NCBI RefSeq assembly: GCF_010093535.1
Contig: NW_022985163.1
Location: 520,666-584,665 of the forward strand
Source: Lindgomyces ingoldianus
Lineage: Eukaryota; Ascomycota; Dothideomycetes; Pleosporales; Lindgomycetaceae
Length of the DNA stretch: 64,000 nt
Reading direction: 5' to 3'
Under the pieces are notes generated by a model, which saw nothing but the letters and a program-made list of their open reading frames with translations, was not told the DNA's origin and ran no database searches. Positions 13,184 through 25,103 of this stretch are shown here, one piece after another. Position 1 is the first letter of the stretch; every line of letters starts with the position of its first letter. Position numbers and translations under genes: made by a program.

Positions 13184-14029
13184 TAATAAGAAGAAGCATG
13201 TAAAGACGGAGGGTCAAGATGGTATTCTCGGTAATTTTGGGTATGGATCATACGATGTATTCTTGGTGCTGTTTAGCGGGCGCTACGGTGGTTTACTTGG
13301 TGGTCAAAACCACGAAGGCGTTTTGAGATCTGAGATATGGAGTCAGGGTGACATTGTCTAAAAGTTCTCCGTTCGGGTGATGGAAGGAAAGGTGCACACT
13401 TTTGTGGCTGCCGACGGTTGCTATCTTCACCTGTGCCATATTGTTGTTGAAGTGCCTGATCTGTTCTTGCAGATGGCTGGACCAACTTCAAATCTGTATA
13501 TACGTAATTTGTGGTCAAAGTCATGGTTGAAAATTGCCGACTCGATCACCTAATTTCAACCCTGCCTTGCCTAGGTGGAATCCCTCAAGCCAATGCCAAG
13601 CCAGGCGTTCATTGTGCCTTTAATTACGCGAGGCCGAGGTGCCCCTTGGATGTTTGATATGTCCACATATGCAGTAGGCGATGTTACAACAGGTCAAAAA
13701 GCGACGCGGGGCAAGCACCGCAGAAACTTGTTTATTATGACGTTTTTAAAGCGAGCAGCGAGGTGTGGTAGTATTAGCTTTTTCTGTCGTTTCTCAGTAG
13801 CGCACGGTCCACCTTACTAAGCGAATTTCTGAATTGAACCACAAACGAAATTTCCCCGTCACCTCAAGGCCCCAACCTCACCCACAACGCCATCCCTCCC
13901 CACTTTGACGTGAACGACGAGAGCCTCGACTCTATTCCCATAGGGTCAGCTCTCAGAAGCTATTTTTTATCCCCTTCAGATTGCGCGTCTAGAGGGGCAA
14001 GCGCGAAAGGCGCTTTAACTTCATCCACC
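13184..14029. other. Intergenic between bZIP and Stm1-like genes
   Basis: 3' region of the bZIP gene followed by the promoter and leader of the next gene. Nothing else is recognised. The bases just before 14030 (ttcatccaccatg) give a good start context. Confidence 0.5.
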
Positions 14030-15423
14030 ATGTCAATCGCCTCCAAGGTATGCTCGCCTCATTTCACATTGCCGAAACTCGAGTCAATTCAAAAACTGCT
14101 TTCTCTGACACTGGCAATTGATTAAGAATTGCTGCTAATTGTAATACACTAGAACCTGTACGATTTGCTAGGTATGGTTGAGGCCACTTTTTTATGCTAA
14201 CCTACCCCCATCTTACAAGTTTCCCGCAGGCAACGACCCCGAACTCGACCCCGATCGAGAGCCCGAGCCCCCGACAAAAGCGATTGACAAGTCGGCGGCA
14301 AGGACTGGCAAGCGCAATGCACCGACCGAGGCTCCAGTCCGCACTAGCACGTCGAGTGGACGCAGCAGCCAGCGCGATGGATTCAACGCGAACGAGAATG
14401 GTACGTCGTAGCAGGGGGTCATGCTGGGCTTCTGGATCGTTGAGCAATTGATGTCTAGTTACGGTTCAGTGTGGTACTATGTATCAAGACAGCTAGCTAA
14501 CATGTGGTCACAGCTTTCCGGGATCGCGGCGTAGGTCACAGCCAGAACCGCAACAGGGGATCTGGTGGTAAGCACACTCAAAACGGCACTTAATACCCAG
14601 ACTAACATGCATAGAACCTGACTCTGGATACCGTGGTGGTCGCGGCCGTGGTGGCCGTGGTGGACGAGGTGGACGTGGTGGCGCTTCGGGCGACCGTCAC
14701 AGCAAAACTGGCATTGCGTAAGAGGCTCATTCACTCTACAACAATACTTTCATATTGACTTGTCCTAGCGAACATGAGAAGCAGGCTGCTCACGGCTGGG
14801 GTGGACAGGATGGCGGCGCCGAATGGGCCGACGAGAAAGCCGGCGAAGCTATTGCCAAAGAAGAAGAGAAGCAGGAAGGATTTGTTGCCAATACTGGCGA
14901 CAACGCTGAAGGCTTCACTCCTGACCCAACCGGCGAGGCAGGGGCCGAGCCTGAGCCGGAAGACAAGACCAAGTCATTCGCTGCCTACCTTGCCGAGCAG
15001 GCTGAGAAGAAGCTCTCCCTCGCCGCTGGGAACGTCCGTCAAGCAAATGAAGGCAGCAACAAGAAGTTCCCTGAAGGCAAAGCTCTCCCTCGTGATGAAG
15101 AGGATGATGCGTACATTGCCGGCTCCGGAGGCAAGGCAAAGCGCGAGCGTCAACGCAAGGAAAAGACGCTCGTGGAGCTCGACGACTCCCGCCTGCACAG
15201 CGCTCCCCGTGAGAACTTCCGTGGAGGACGCGGCGGCCGTGGCCGTGGTGAATTCCGTGGTGGTGAAGGACGCGGCCGTGGCGATTTTCGCGGTGGTGAA
15301 GGACGTGGTCGCGGAGGCCGAGGCCGAGGTGATGGTCGTGGGAGGGGCGGACGTGGCGGTCAATCTGGTTCTACTCCCAACGTCGCTGACTCGAACGCCT
15401 TCCCTGCCTTGGGCGGCTCATAG
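14030..15423 (+). CDS. Stm1/HABP4-family RGG-box RNA- and ribosome-binding protein
   Basis: A cytoplasmic ribosome-associated protein of 339 residues; the family (yeast Stm1, animal SERBP1/HABP4) clamps or preserves idle 80S ribosomes and binds mRNA. Six exons: 14030-14047, 14153-14171, 14230-14400, 14514-14567, 14615-14717 and 14769-15423. The two first coding exons are only 18 and 19 bases long and encode MSIASK and NLYDLL. They join to GNDPELDPD, the Stm1_N-like start. Then come an RGG block (RGGRGRGGRGGRGG), the HABP4 core (GDRHSKTGIAEHEKQAAHGWG) and acidic stretches. A second long RGG/RGEFRGG block lies before the end NVADSNAFPALGGS. The usual fungal arrangement is complete, and I see no defect. 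Confidence 0.9.
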
Positions 15424-16121
15424 TCCGAAGCTCCGTCGTCAATTACAAACACGGCTTTAGAAGTCTGTGTGTTACATAGTGATGATGGTGGACTGGTACT
15501 GAGCTGAACTGAGGTGATGTCTCTTTCACATCATGGTGAATTGCTGGAGTGCAGTTGCAGTTGGAGTGGATGGGAACAAAGCAAGCAGGGCAGGTAAGCA
15601 GGCAGACAGACAGGCAAAAACGGAGATGCACGGGATTTCAATTAAAAGGATGGGATACACACTTTCTTCACTCGTCTTCCCCCCCCATTCCCCCCTCCTC
15701 GACCCCGGGCTGGGCATAACATCTATGGAACTACCTGTTTTTGATTTGTCCGAATGATTGGAGTTGTTTGAGATCGTGCCCGGACCTCGTCTTTTTTCTT
15801 TCGTCTTCCTGATTCCTATCCTCATCTGCACCCGTTTTCTCGTTTTCTCTTTTTCTCATTTAAGAGTGATTGAGCGAGAGGGTAATAAAATATATTTTTG
15901 AGAGAGGTTTTAAGTCATTGGCGTATGGATGAACTTGTGATTGTGTGTGGTGTTTCTGGGGTTGTTCGGGAATATATTAGAGTAGCGCAGATTGCATGTG
16001 CCGAATAGGGCGAGGGGTTGGTATCTGGCCAGCAGATATCAAGGTCTAGGAATTCCATGGTCTGATGCTGATTCTGATATCGATGGACTCTTTTCATAGG
16101 CTGTATGTAGGACGGAGGATG

Positions 16122-16157
<36 letters not shown>

Positions 16158-16799
16158 TGAGGCGGGCGGGCGTGTTCTGAGTCCCAGAGCAGGGGCAGGA
16201 GAGAATGGTTTCAGTTTAAGCCGCAATTTAGACAAGGTTTAGTGGAAACAATATTTTATGACTATCTAGCCACAATATGTTGACGGGAGGATGTGTGTGG
16301 GATCTAGGAGGTGCTCAAGGCCACCTGACTTACAAGATGGCCTTAGATCCAGCCATATTGTATATGGAAGCAAGACTGGTGATAAATATTTCAGTGAGAA
16401 GGTAGGGACGAGCTCAATTCAGAAGTCGTACTAAGAGTATTACCATTCTAAATCACAGCAGCTGTCTCCCTCGATCTCCCCTTCACCGTCTCGCGCTTTG
16501 ATGCCAGAGGTCTTCTCCTTAGTCGCGCCTATAACAGAACCCCTCGGAAAACATGAGAAACTAGAATTGGAACTGGAAAATGTGAATAAACGCCAAACGC
16601 CTCGCTATGCTCCGCTCAATCCGCTCACTTCATGCTATGCCGTGCCATACTTCCTAGCTGGCCAGACTCAATGCAATGCCACCACATCCTGGACTTTCGC
16701 ATAACCTACCCTTCCCGCGTTTGTTTGCGAACTCTAGTCGTTCCATAGTCGCATATCATTAATCGTTCGTCCGTACATGCCGTCCTTATCCCTCTAGAT
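15424..16799. other. Intergenic with a dinucleotide microsatellite
   Basis: 3' regions of two convergent genes. It holds the TG tract at 16123-16156 and a short CAGG/CAGA-rich stretch near 15585-15620. No gene is recognised. Confidence 0.5.
16123..16156. repeat. (TG)17 microsatellite
   Basis: Thirty-four bases of perfect TG repeat in the intergenic space between the Stm1-like and RBR genes. It is likely length-variable between strains. The minus strand reads (CA)n. Confidence 0.97.
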
Positions 16800-19086
16800 T
16801 TAAGCGTCTTCCACTGCAACAGCGACTTCACCTTCTCTTTGGCCTTCGCCTTGGCCCTCGTCCTCGCTTTGGCCAGCACTCTCACCCTCACACTCCCGTA
16901 TCCACTCCGCTTCTTCTTCATCCTCTACATCCTCTCCCTCTTCCTCTTCCTCTTCCTCTTCCTCCTCTCCCTCCTCCTTCTTCGCAGCCAGCGTTTCCTC
17001 CTTACATGGCTCGCAAACTAGGATTCCGCAATATTGACACTCGTACGCGAAGCTAAAGGGTGTTTGTGGAGCGAGATCTAGGGGTCCGTCGAATTGGGGT
17101 GGGGTGGAGAAGGAGTAACGACGATTTGGGTGTTGATTTACAGAGTTGGAGTTGGAGATAGAGGTGGAGGTGTTTGATGCGAAGATCGGTCGGCCGTAGA
17201 TATCGATTATAGGGGTTGAGGACGTGGGTGTCGATGTGAATTGTACTCCTTCCATTGGTTCGGGGAAATGGGTGGTTGTGGCTCCAGGGAAGGATTGGGA
17301 AAGAGGAAGAGGAAGAGATGTGTTGGACACCGATGCCGATGCTGTTACTGACATCCCCAGATTCGCATCGCCGCGGACAAGACGCCCTCTTCCATGCTGC
17401 ATACCCCCTCGTCGCGTAGTACTGCGCTCTCGCGACATTCCTGCAACGATCCTCGCTTGCACCGGTTTATTGGTGAGGGGCACTTTCATCTCAGGGTGCA
17501 CGTGGGTCCAGCATTTTGAGCATTCCATTCGCGTGGCAGTTGGCGCGGAGCGGATGGATTCTTCGAAACTGACTTTGGCGGTGTCGAACTTGTGATGACA
17601 CTGCCAGGTCCGGTCAGGAGGCTCTTCGTTGGGCTCATCACCGAAGTGAAAGTTTTCCTGCCAGTAGTGTGCTGGTCTGTTGTCGAGGTTTCGCGGACGG
17701 CGGATGGGTTGGGCAGGTGTTGGTATGGAAATTACGGGGGGTTGAGTGGTAGATTCCGCTGCAGTTGCTGGTTCCGCAAGCTCTTCTGTACTTCCAGGTA
17801 CGGGCGGAGCTGCAACATTGTCTGGAGATTGTTGAATGCTGACTTCCTCGTCCTCGTCTTCATCAAAGTCCTCGTCTTCATCTTCATAACAGTTCCCACC
17901 ACACTCATCCCACACCTTCTGACATATCCAACACCACTGCCCTCCACATCGGCACTGTATATGATTGCAACCCCACATACGTCTCACGCCATTACCACAC
18001 TTAGGACATCTTTTGTAGCCCCAGCTCATTAACAGAGCAACGGTTTCATCATCAACCATACCAAATCCAAGTTTCTTGCATCCAGGGCTTTCGTGAGCAA
18101 GTTCTCGGCAATGCGTACACACTTCCGTCTGGCATTTAGGGCAAGGGATATTTGCAGATTTCGGGGTCCCGATAACAGAATCTACGCGCTGCTTACCCTT
18201 CCGTGACGAATTGGGTTGATTGAAAAGTCGTGGAGAGATGAAGGCGGAGCATGTTGGCACTGGGCAATAGACGGGGCCTGGAGTGCTCCATTCTTCATAC
18301 TTCTCCCTAGTTCCTGTTAGTATAAATGAATATATGATATTAGTTTGAAATTCTAGCTGCTTACCGAAATGTAGCAGCTTCGGCATTTGTAAGGAAGGGA
18401 AGAGCAACGTGAAGCTGGATCATATTGCAGCATTTTGGTGGCATGCGCGATATGTCTTTACAGGCCTTAATGAACATGTCTTTTACACATGCTGTGCAAT
18501 ATGCACTTCCACAGGACTTGCATGGGCGAAGAACGGCGGAATGCTCCTGGTTCTTTGAGAACTGGTCGCAGCAGATGATACAGACGATCTTGACCTCGGC
18601 TGGAGGAGGAGGTGGCGGGGGTGGAGGAAGAAATACCGGAGGAATTACTTCTGGGGGAGGCGGTAGTGGGGGGTTGAGAGCCACGTTGTCGCCGTGCTGA
18701 GGAGCGTCTGAAGGAACGTCTGTGGCAGGAGGTTGGTGGGATTCGACTCCAGGACCTGACGGCTCAGACGGCGGAGCATTTCGGCGAAGAGTCTCGAGGA
18801 GACGAGCCGCAATATCAATATCAGCCTGGTAGGAAACTTGTGATGTATCAGACTGGGCATCCATGGCATCGATGTCGTCCTCAGATGTCGCCGCTGTGGG
18901 TTGTTCGAACAAGGAAGCCGCGAAAGGCGAGGTTACGACGAGCGGCTCGGCCGTCGTGATTTCTGGAAAAGATAAGGCTTGGCAGGGTCCTTCGTGATGG
19001 TTGCCTCGCGGTGACGTTGCTGCAGCCTCGTATGCAGTCCCATGTGCGGGCGGCCGCCGCACTGCCTTGGATATTCTGGAACCCAT
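16800..19086 (-). CDS. RBR (RING-between-RING) E3 ubiquitin ligase
   Basis: RBR ligases take ubiquitin from an E2 onto a RING2 cysteine before passing it to the substrate. Protein of 742 residues; exons 19086-18365 and 18306-16800 (58-base intron). The N-terminus MGSRISK has a Gly2 that could be myristoylated (inference). A proline tract (PPPPPPPPP) precedes RING1, from about residue 169 (CIICC, CKSCGSAYCTAC). IBR spans roughly 252-317 (YCPVPTC, CPKCQTEVCTHC). RING2 spans about 341-370 (CPKCGNGVRRMWGCNHIQC, CGGQWCWIC). The predicted catalytic cysteine is about residue 354 in WGCNH, so the enzyme looks active. An acidic stretch (DEDEDFDEDEDEE) follows. The C-terminal half is Ser/Thr-rich, has another paired-cysteine motif (CQYCGILVCEPC) and ends in a Glu-rich run. 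It is divergent from the NLR gene. Confidence 0.9.
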
Positions 19087-19855
19087 TGTGAAATTTACTT
19101 TGCGTTTTGGCGTGAATACAGAAATGTTACAGGTTAGATATATGTATGAAGGCAAAAGGATTGAAGATTATCCGGTTGAGTCAACGCGGAGGTGGTGTTG
19201 ACTCAAGGCTGCCGTTCCTTGGTATTGCTGCCTGTAGGTAGCCTTGCGATCTTTTATCCTCATTGGCCTATGCTAAACGGTCCTGCATTCGACCCCATTT
19301 TATTTCTTGACTGTGAGACATGACCCAAAGTCACGCCTCTCTCATCTGTCTGAATAGTCTCCACTATGCAATTGAAGGCTCATCGTTGGTCAATTGATAA
19401 AGACGTGAGGCGCAGTCGGGAGATCCTTGCGACGGTGGCGGAGGCCTGAAGGCGCAGAGGACAACGTTTGGCTACTCACCCATGTCCGGATTCCCTCGCC
19501 CTTCGCCCTTTTTCGGTTGTGCTGATGATTGAGGAGTCATCCATGGATGGACACCATGAGATGTCGTTGATAATACAGTGGTCCGTGAACACGACAGCTT
19601 GTGAAGCTCTTGGACAAGAAACTTCGAATGTTGAGAATTGCTCACATAACCGTTACCGAACTTGGCATCCTTTACAGTATCTCCAAATTCGGGCCCTATC
19701 GTTGCTCAACATGAGCAATGCTTTCTTCAGGAATCGAGGCATTCCAATGCAGCTTAGTGCGCCCGTGAATGCTTGGCAGTTCCCGCCTGACCATCACCGC
19801 GGGGCTTTCGCTTTTATGACTTTTGGCATCTCTCAACCAGCTATAACCACCAGCG
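19087..19855. other. Intergenic, divergent promoter of RBR ligase and NLR
   Basis: About 770 bases. A plus-strand frame at 19468-19986 overlaps the NLR first exon in another frame and has no motif, so it is taken as chance. No conserved regulatory site can be named. Confidence 0.5.
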
Positions 19856-22800
19856 ATGAGCCGTTTTTTCAAGAAGCTGCACCATTCTTCAAAAAGCCAG
19901 AGCACGCCGTCAAGCACGGATGCGGCCCAACAACTTGCTCTACCATCTTCTACCGCCTCGCCAAAGCATCCCGAAAAGCACGATGAATCTTGCGCCCAAA
20001 CGCAGATTTCAACAGCTTTGGAAGATGTGACTGGCTTAATCGAGCTGTGGCCTTTGAGAGACCGTCTTGCGCAGGAGAAAATAAACGTTGAGTGAGCTTC
20101 CTAGTACCTATTAGGGAAGCTCCCCTTCCAGAAAGCTAAGGCCTGCTCATAGCATAGTCGCAATTCATGGCCTGAATGGAAACCCTTTCAAAACTTGGAC
20201 TGAAAATGGTAGCTTCTGGCTCCAGGACTTCCTCCCATCCGCTGTTCCGAATGCTAGGATCTTCACATACGGTTACAATTCAGCTATCGCCTTCTCAGGT
20301 TCGGCCGCCCGAGTGGACGACTATGCAAGATATCTTCTTGAGAGGCTCGTAGCGAAGCGGAGGAATCTTTCTACATACGATAGGCGCCCAATTATCTTCA
20401 TCTGTCACAGTTTGGGTGGTATCGTCCTGAAGAAAGCTCTTGTCCTTGCCCACGAGCGCAGTGAGAGGTACCACACCATAAGCTCGGACACCTTCGGCGT
20501 CATGTTCATGGGCACCCCCCACAGAGGATCAGATCTTGCATTTTGGGGTAAGCTTTTTGGCACCATCGCAGATGTACTCACTTTAGGATCTGTCCGAACA
20601 CAGTTGTTGCAGGACCTACAGCCCAAATCCTTGTGTCTTGGTAGTATCTGCTCTCAGTTCGTCGAACGGGGCCAATCTCTCCGAATATTTACTATCTACG
20701 AGCGTCAGAAGATGAAAGGTCTTCCAAATTTGGTAAAACTAACCTCCAATAGGGTTTGCCTAACACTGATGTCACTAGGTCGTCGATGAACATTCCGCCC
20801 TGATGAACCTCCCGAACGAGGTTGCGGTTCCCATCGAAGCTGACCATCGCGGCATGTGCCGATTTTCCAACCAGAAAAGTGAGAAATACCAGATGGTGTT
20901 CGACTGCTTGAGGGAACTTTTAGATGATGCCCTAAACATAGAGCAGCCTTGTATGTTGCCTCCACCGTATTTACCTTACACGCTGCAACAATGATCATCA
21001 CAATCTCACAGATTCCTAAGATGATAACCCAACAAGAACCAATTTCCTACTCAGTCTTGATAGACTTGACCCAGAGGACCTACTCCGTAAAGTCTCTCGA
21101 CCTAGCCCAGGGACCTGTACGTGGATTACCGATCACGATCAGTTTCTGAAATGGAGAGACTCGCCTAAAGACAATATTTTATGGCTTTCTGGCTCTCCTG
21201 GTTCTGGAAAAACAATTGCCATGCGATATTTGATCGAAACCCTTCGTCGGTGGCTTCAACAACGCGACCACGTTACTGGAGAATTCTCAGTAGTCATGTT
21301 CTGCTTTTGCAACTCTAATGACTGGCTTCGAAACGGCCGAACCCAGATCCTCGTGTCCTTGCTTTCCCAAATCCTTTCACAAGACCGTCGCAGCTTCCGC
21401 TACCTTGACCACTCAGAGCTTGAAAAATATATTTCAAGTGTCAAGGACAGTCCTCAGTCTTCGGGTGAAGAACATGCTGACTTCTTGTGGAAATGCTTGT
21501 CCACAATCCTCAAGCGAAGTAAGAACCTAAGTTTCTGGGTCTTCATCGATGCGCTGGATGAACTTTCCCCAAACTCTCGAATCGAACTACTTCACCACTT
21601 CACGGGCTTGGTTGGGGAGGATATGAGTCGAAAGATCAAATTGGCTTTTTCCGATCGCGTCCGTCCCCATGCTCGGAGCGTCAAAGCAGCTTATCTTCTG
21701 GTAGAACTGTCCAGGAGAGTGGAAATTGACCAGGATTTGCATAAATTTGTCTCCGCGAAGGTGGCAGACTTATGTGCAGACGGCGCGATACCTTGGAGAT
21801 ATCAAACCGAAATTGAGAAGACACTACTCGAACTCTCGGAGGGAAACTTCCTTCAAGCTGCTCTGGCATGGGCCAATTTCACTGCAGGGGTATCACTGTG
21901 GTCGCCCGAAGTAATCAAAAAGCGCTTGAATGGAATCCGCAAGATATCCAGAGAGGCTGTTGCATACTATTGTTCACTTCTAGCTAGCATCCCGGAGGAC
22001 TTTCAGGATGTTGCAAAAGTCGGATTCACGTGGGTGATTGGGTCCCGAAAGCCTCTCAATGTAGCCGAACTTCAACACGCCGTGGCTATTAGCTCAGGTC
22101 AGCAGTCGTGGGCAGAGCTAAAAGATTCGTTAGGCTTTAATTTCGAAGTTCAGCTTGACCAAGCTTTCGGACATTTGCTTCGCGTTGAACCAGATCGGCA
22201 TGTACAGCTAGCTCACGCCACTGTCAAGGAACTACTGGTTTCTCCCCAAGAAGAAGCCTCTGATACGGATCGCGCAATTCTCTCCAAATTCCGGATCACA
22301 GAGAAGGATATTGATGCTGAGCTAGCACAGCGGTGCCTCGTGGTCTTGTCCTTCAAGGACTTCATCAGATTGCGAGAGGTGGCGAGAGAAGCGCTTTCGG
22401 CGCGCATCAAGGATTTCTTAGTATCTTCACTCCAGACAGATGAGCCGCTCGTTAACTTCAATTTTGAAGAGTACGATAACTTCGAATCCGATTTATCAGA
22501 GAGTCCGGAAATGAAATCCAAGATCATGGACCTGAAGCGGAGCTTGAGCCACCCAGAGTTGGCTGACAGTCGCACGTTCTTTTCTTATTGCGTCTCTTAC
22601 TGGAACTATCATTGCAACCAAAGCGCGTGGAATCCGGACGTGGTCACGTCTTTGTCTCGTTTCGTTTTACTCCGCCAATCCCACTTCTTTCATCTCGTGG
22701 CAATGCTATTGGGGATGGCTAGGGTACATCGGGGATCTTTCTGGAGCGGGATCGACCAGTTCGCACGTTCCCCGCCACTTCAACTAGTCATGCGAATTGG

Positions 22801-24856
22801 AGATCATCCCGCCGTAGTTGAGAACCTTATAAAGCAAGGGCAGAGAATCGAGAGCACAGACTCCCATGGATGGACACCATTGGACTGGGCTGTGCTCGAA
22901 GGTCGCAAAACCGCTATAGAAGTCCTCCTTTCACGGCCGTCAACGATTATTGACCGAATAAGCCTGTCATCGGAACCAATCCTGCATCTCGCATGTAAGG
23001 GCGGGGCGAGCGTTGATATTATCGAACGACTTATGAGTGATCCACGTATCGACATCAATGCCAAAAACCCTGAAGGATGGACTGTCTTGCACTGGTGTTT
23101 ATCAAGAGAAAAGTTTCATCATCTTGCTTACATCCTTCTCAGCAGGAAAGACTTGGACATCAATATACCTGATTCAAAGGGCACAACCTATATAGACCAG
23201 GTGTTCCATGAAGGACTCTTTGAGAGTTTGGCGTTGAAGATCGTGTCTAGGTGGGATGTACCCAACAATTGGTATGAACGGGAGCCGAATCCACCAAGAG
23301 TACCCTATGTTGATTCCTGGGGCGAAGAGGTCGAACTCGATCCTCCGCAGTCATATCTTCACCGAGCGACCTCTCTTCAGTGGCATATCGTTGAAGATGT
23401 CATCATAGGCCAAGACGCATCCCAGGCACTCCGAGCTAACATTGCTGGGTTGAACATTCTCGAACGCTATGCCTTCCACGGAATCGAAAAACGGCTTTTA
23501 CAGTTGCTGGGCAGGCTTCCTCGAAATCTCTTCGACAAGGACAACAGAAAAGGCTCAAAATTATTACTTCTCTGCGCCCAACAAGATTGGGAAAGGACTG
23601 TGCAAGAGTTAAGAACCAAGTTCAATATTGAAGAAACGGGATGTGATGAGCAAGGGCGAACAATTGCCCATTGGGCAAGCGAATTGCAGTGGAGGTCCAT
23701 CTCTTCCTTGCTGTGGCTCAAACCAGTGGTCTGGCTGGATCAAAAGGCACATGATGGCCGTACTGCACTCCATGTTGCTGCCGAGCATCGCAACCTCGAA
23801 GCCTGCAAGAGCCTCTTGAAATCAGGCGCTAGCTACCTTGTAAAGGATAACAGCCACAGGCTCCCGATTCATATCGCTGCCGAACAGGGGCATCGATCTA
23901 TCGTCCTCGTACTTCTTGAATGCCCTATTCGACAGTATGATAAAGATCGCCACGGCCGAGATCTGCTTCACTTTCTTGTCATGTGGCATGCTGATTCTTT
24001 CATCCGGCAATGCCTCAAAAACATACGCTTTCAGATCGATGTCCGCGATGCTCAGCGTCGAACGCCACTTCACTACGCAGCCATATTCGGTAATACCGCT
24101 GCAGTCGATGTTTTGTTAGAAATTGGCGCGAATCCAAACTTGAAAGACGAATCGCAGGCAACCGCACTTCATTACGCACTTTCATCGGGATCTTTACAAA
24201 GTGTCCGGCTGCTGTTAAAATCCGGTGCGGACATTAATGCTGTGGATAGATTTGGTCGGAGTACTCTTCAACTTGCCTTTCGCAGCGAAAGCCCGGAGGT
24301 CATTGACTTTGTTGTGAAAATTACTGAAGCCAATGCCGGGCATGTCAAGCACTGGCTCGGCCATGTCGACACATTCGGGCAAACGGTGCTCCACCGCCTG
24401 TGTCTTTGGAACTCGACACAGTATTCACCGGCACATTCTGAAGACGACGAAGACTTCATGGAGCCCAGCGTTGATGATGTCAAAGTCCATAGGCTTTCGC
24501 CACTACATGTCGAGAAATGCATTAACATCATGCATAGATACGGTGCAGACGTAAACGCGCAGGACAAACAAGGATGCACACCTTTGCACCTCGCTTCCCA
24601 ATTTGGGAATACTCCTGCTGTCGAAGCTCTTCTCCGATTCCCTGAGACTGAAACATCTGTATTGGATGTAAGAAGCCTTACGCCGCTAGATTGGGCCGTA
24701 GTGGATCAGAGAGAGGAGATTTCTGAGGCACTCAGAAGCAAGGGAGCAACGCACTCAGAGAATTGGCAGATGAGGTTGAAGCCATTGTATTCGCCTTGGC
24801 AGGATGAAGTCGAGGAGCAGCAGTCGGGTGAGAACTGGGCTATGGCTTCTTTGTAG
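19856..24856 (+). CDS. NLR-like protein: SesB-type alpha/beta hydrolase - NACHT - ankyrin repeats
   Basis: A 1,607-residue STAND NTPase of the fungal NLR type. Exons: 19856-20091, 20153-20732, 20779-20950 and 21021-24856. N-terminal domain (about residues 80-330) is a SesB/DUF676-like lipase fold: IVAIHGLNGNPFKTW, a CHSLGG nucleophile elbow with Ser about 165, and MGTPHRGSD. NACHT follows: P-loop GSPGSGKT at about 387-394 and Walker B FWVFIDALDEL near 502-512. A long helical region comes next. From about residue 920, ankyrin repeats run to near the end (GWTPLDWAVLEG, GRTALHVAAEHRN, RTPLHYAAIFGN, GCTPLHLASQFGN). In fungi such proteins act in non-self recognition, heterokaryon incompatibility and programmed cell death; SesB-type effector domains are a known class. 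No stop or frameshift is seen, so it looks functional. The acceptor before 21021 (cctaag) is the least certain border. Confidence 0.87.
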
Positions 24857-25103
24857 ACATTTAATTGTTGGTTTAAGCGGATCATCTAGCTTCTAGAGAA
24901 GGCAATGAATGAAGAAGCCCCTCCTTTCAGTGTAATCTCTTGGACAGAAGCATCGGTCTTCTACTCACCTTGATCCGCCTATCCTCTCGACAAGGTCTAG
25001 AACGTTTTATTTATGCAACACCTTGAAATCCGTCCTGCACTAACGACCTCTCTTGAGGTCTTTACTATACGTCCGTTACTTCGAAACGAGGATTGTATTC
25101 CTT

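Noticed and set aside
14974..15363. Minus-strand Thr/Ala-rich frame of 129 codons
   Set aside because: It is the antisense shadow of the RGG-encoding exon of the Stm1-like gene.
16123..16156. TG tract considered as a Z-DNA or regulatory element
   Set aside because: A simple microsatellite between 3' ends explains it; no further evidence.
19468..19986. Plus-strand frame of 172 codons overlapping the NLR first exon
   Set aside because: Different frame from the NLR exon, which joins in phase to the conserved hydrolase domain; no motif of its own.
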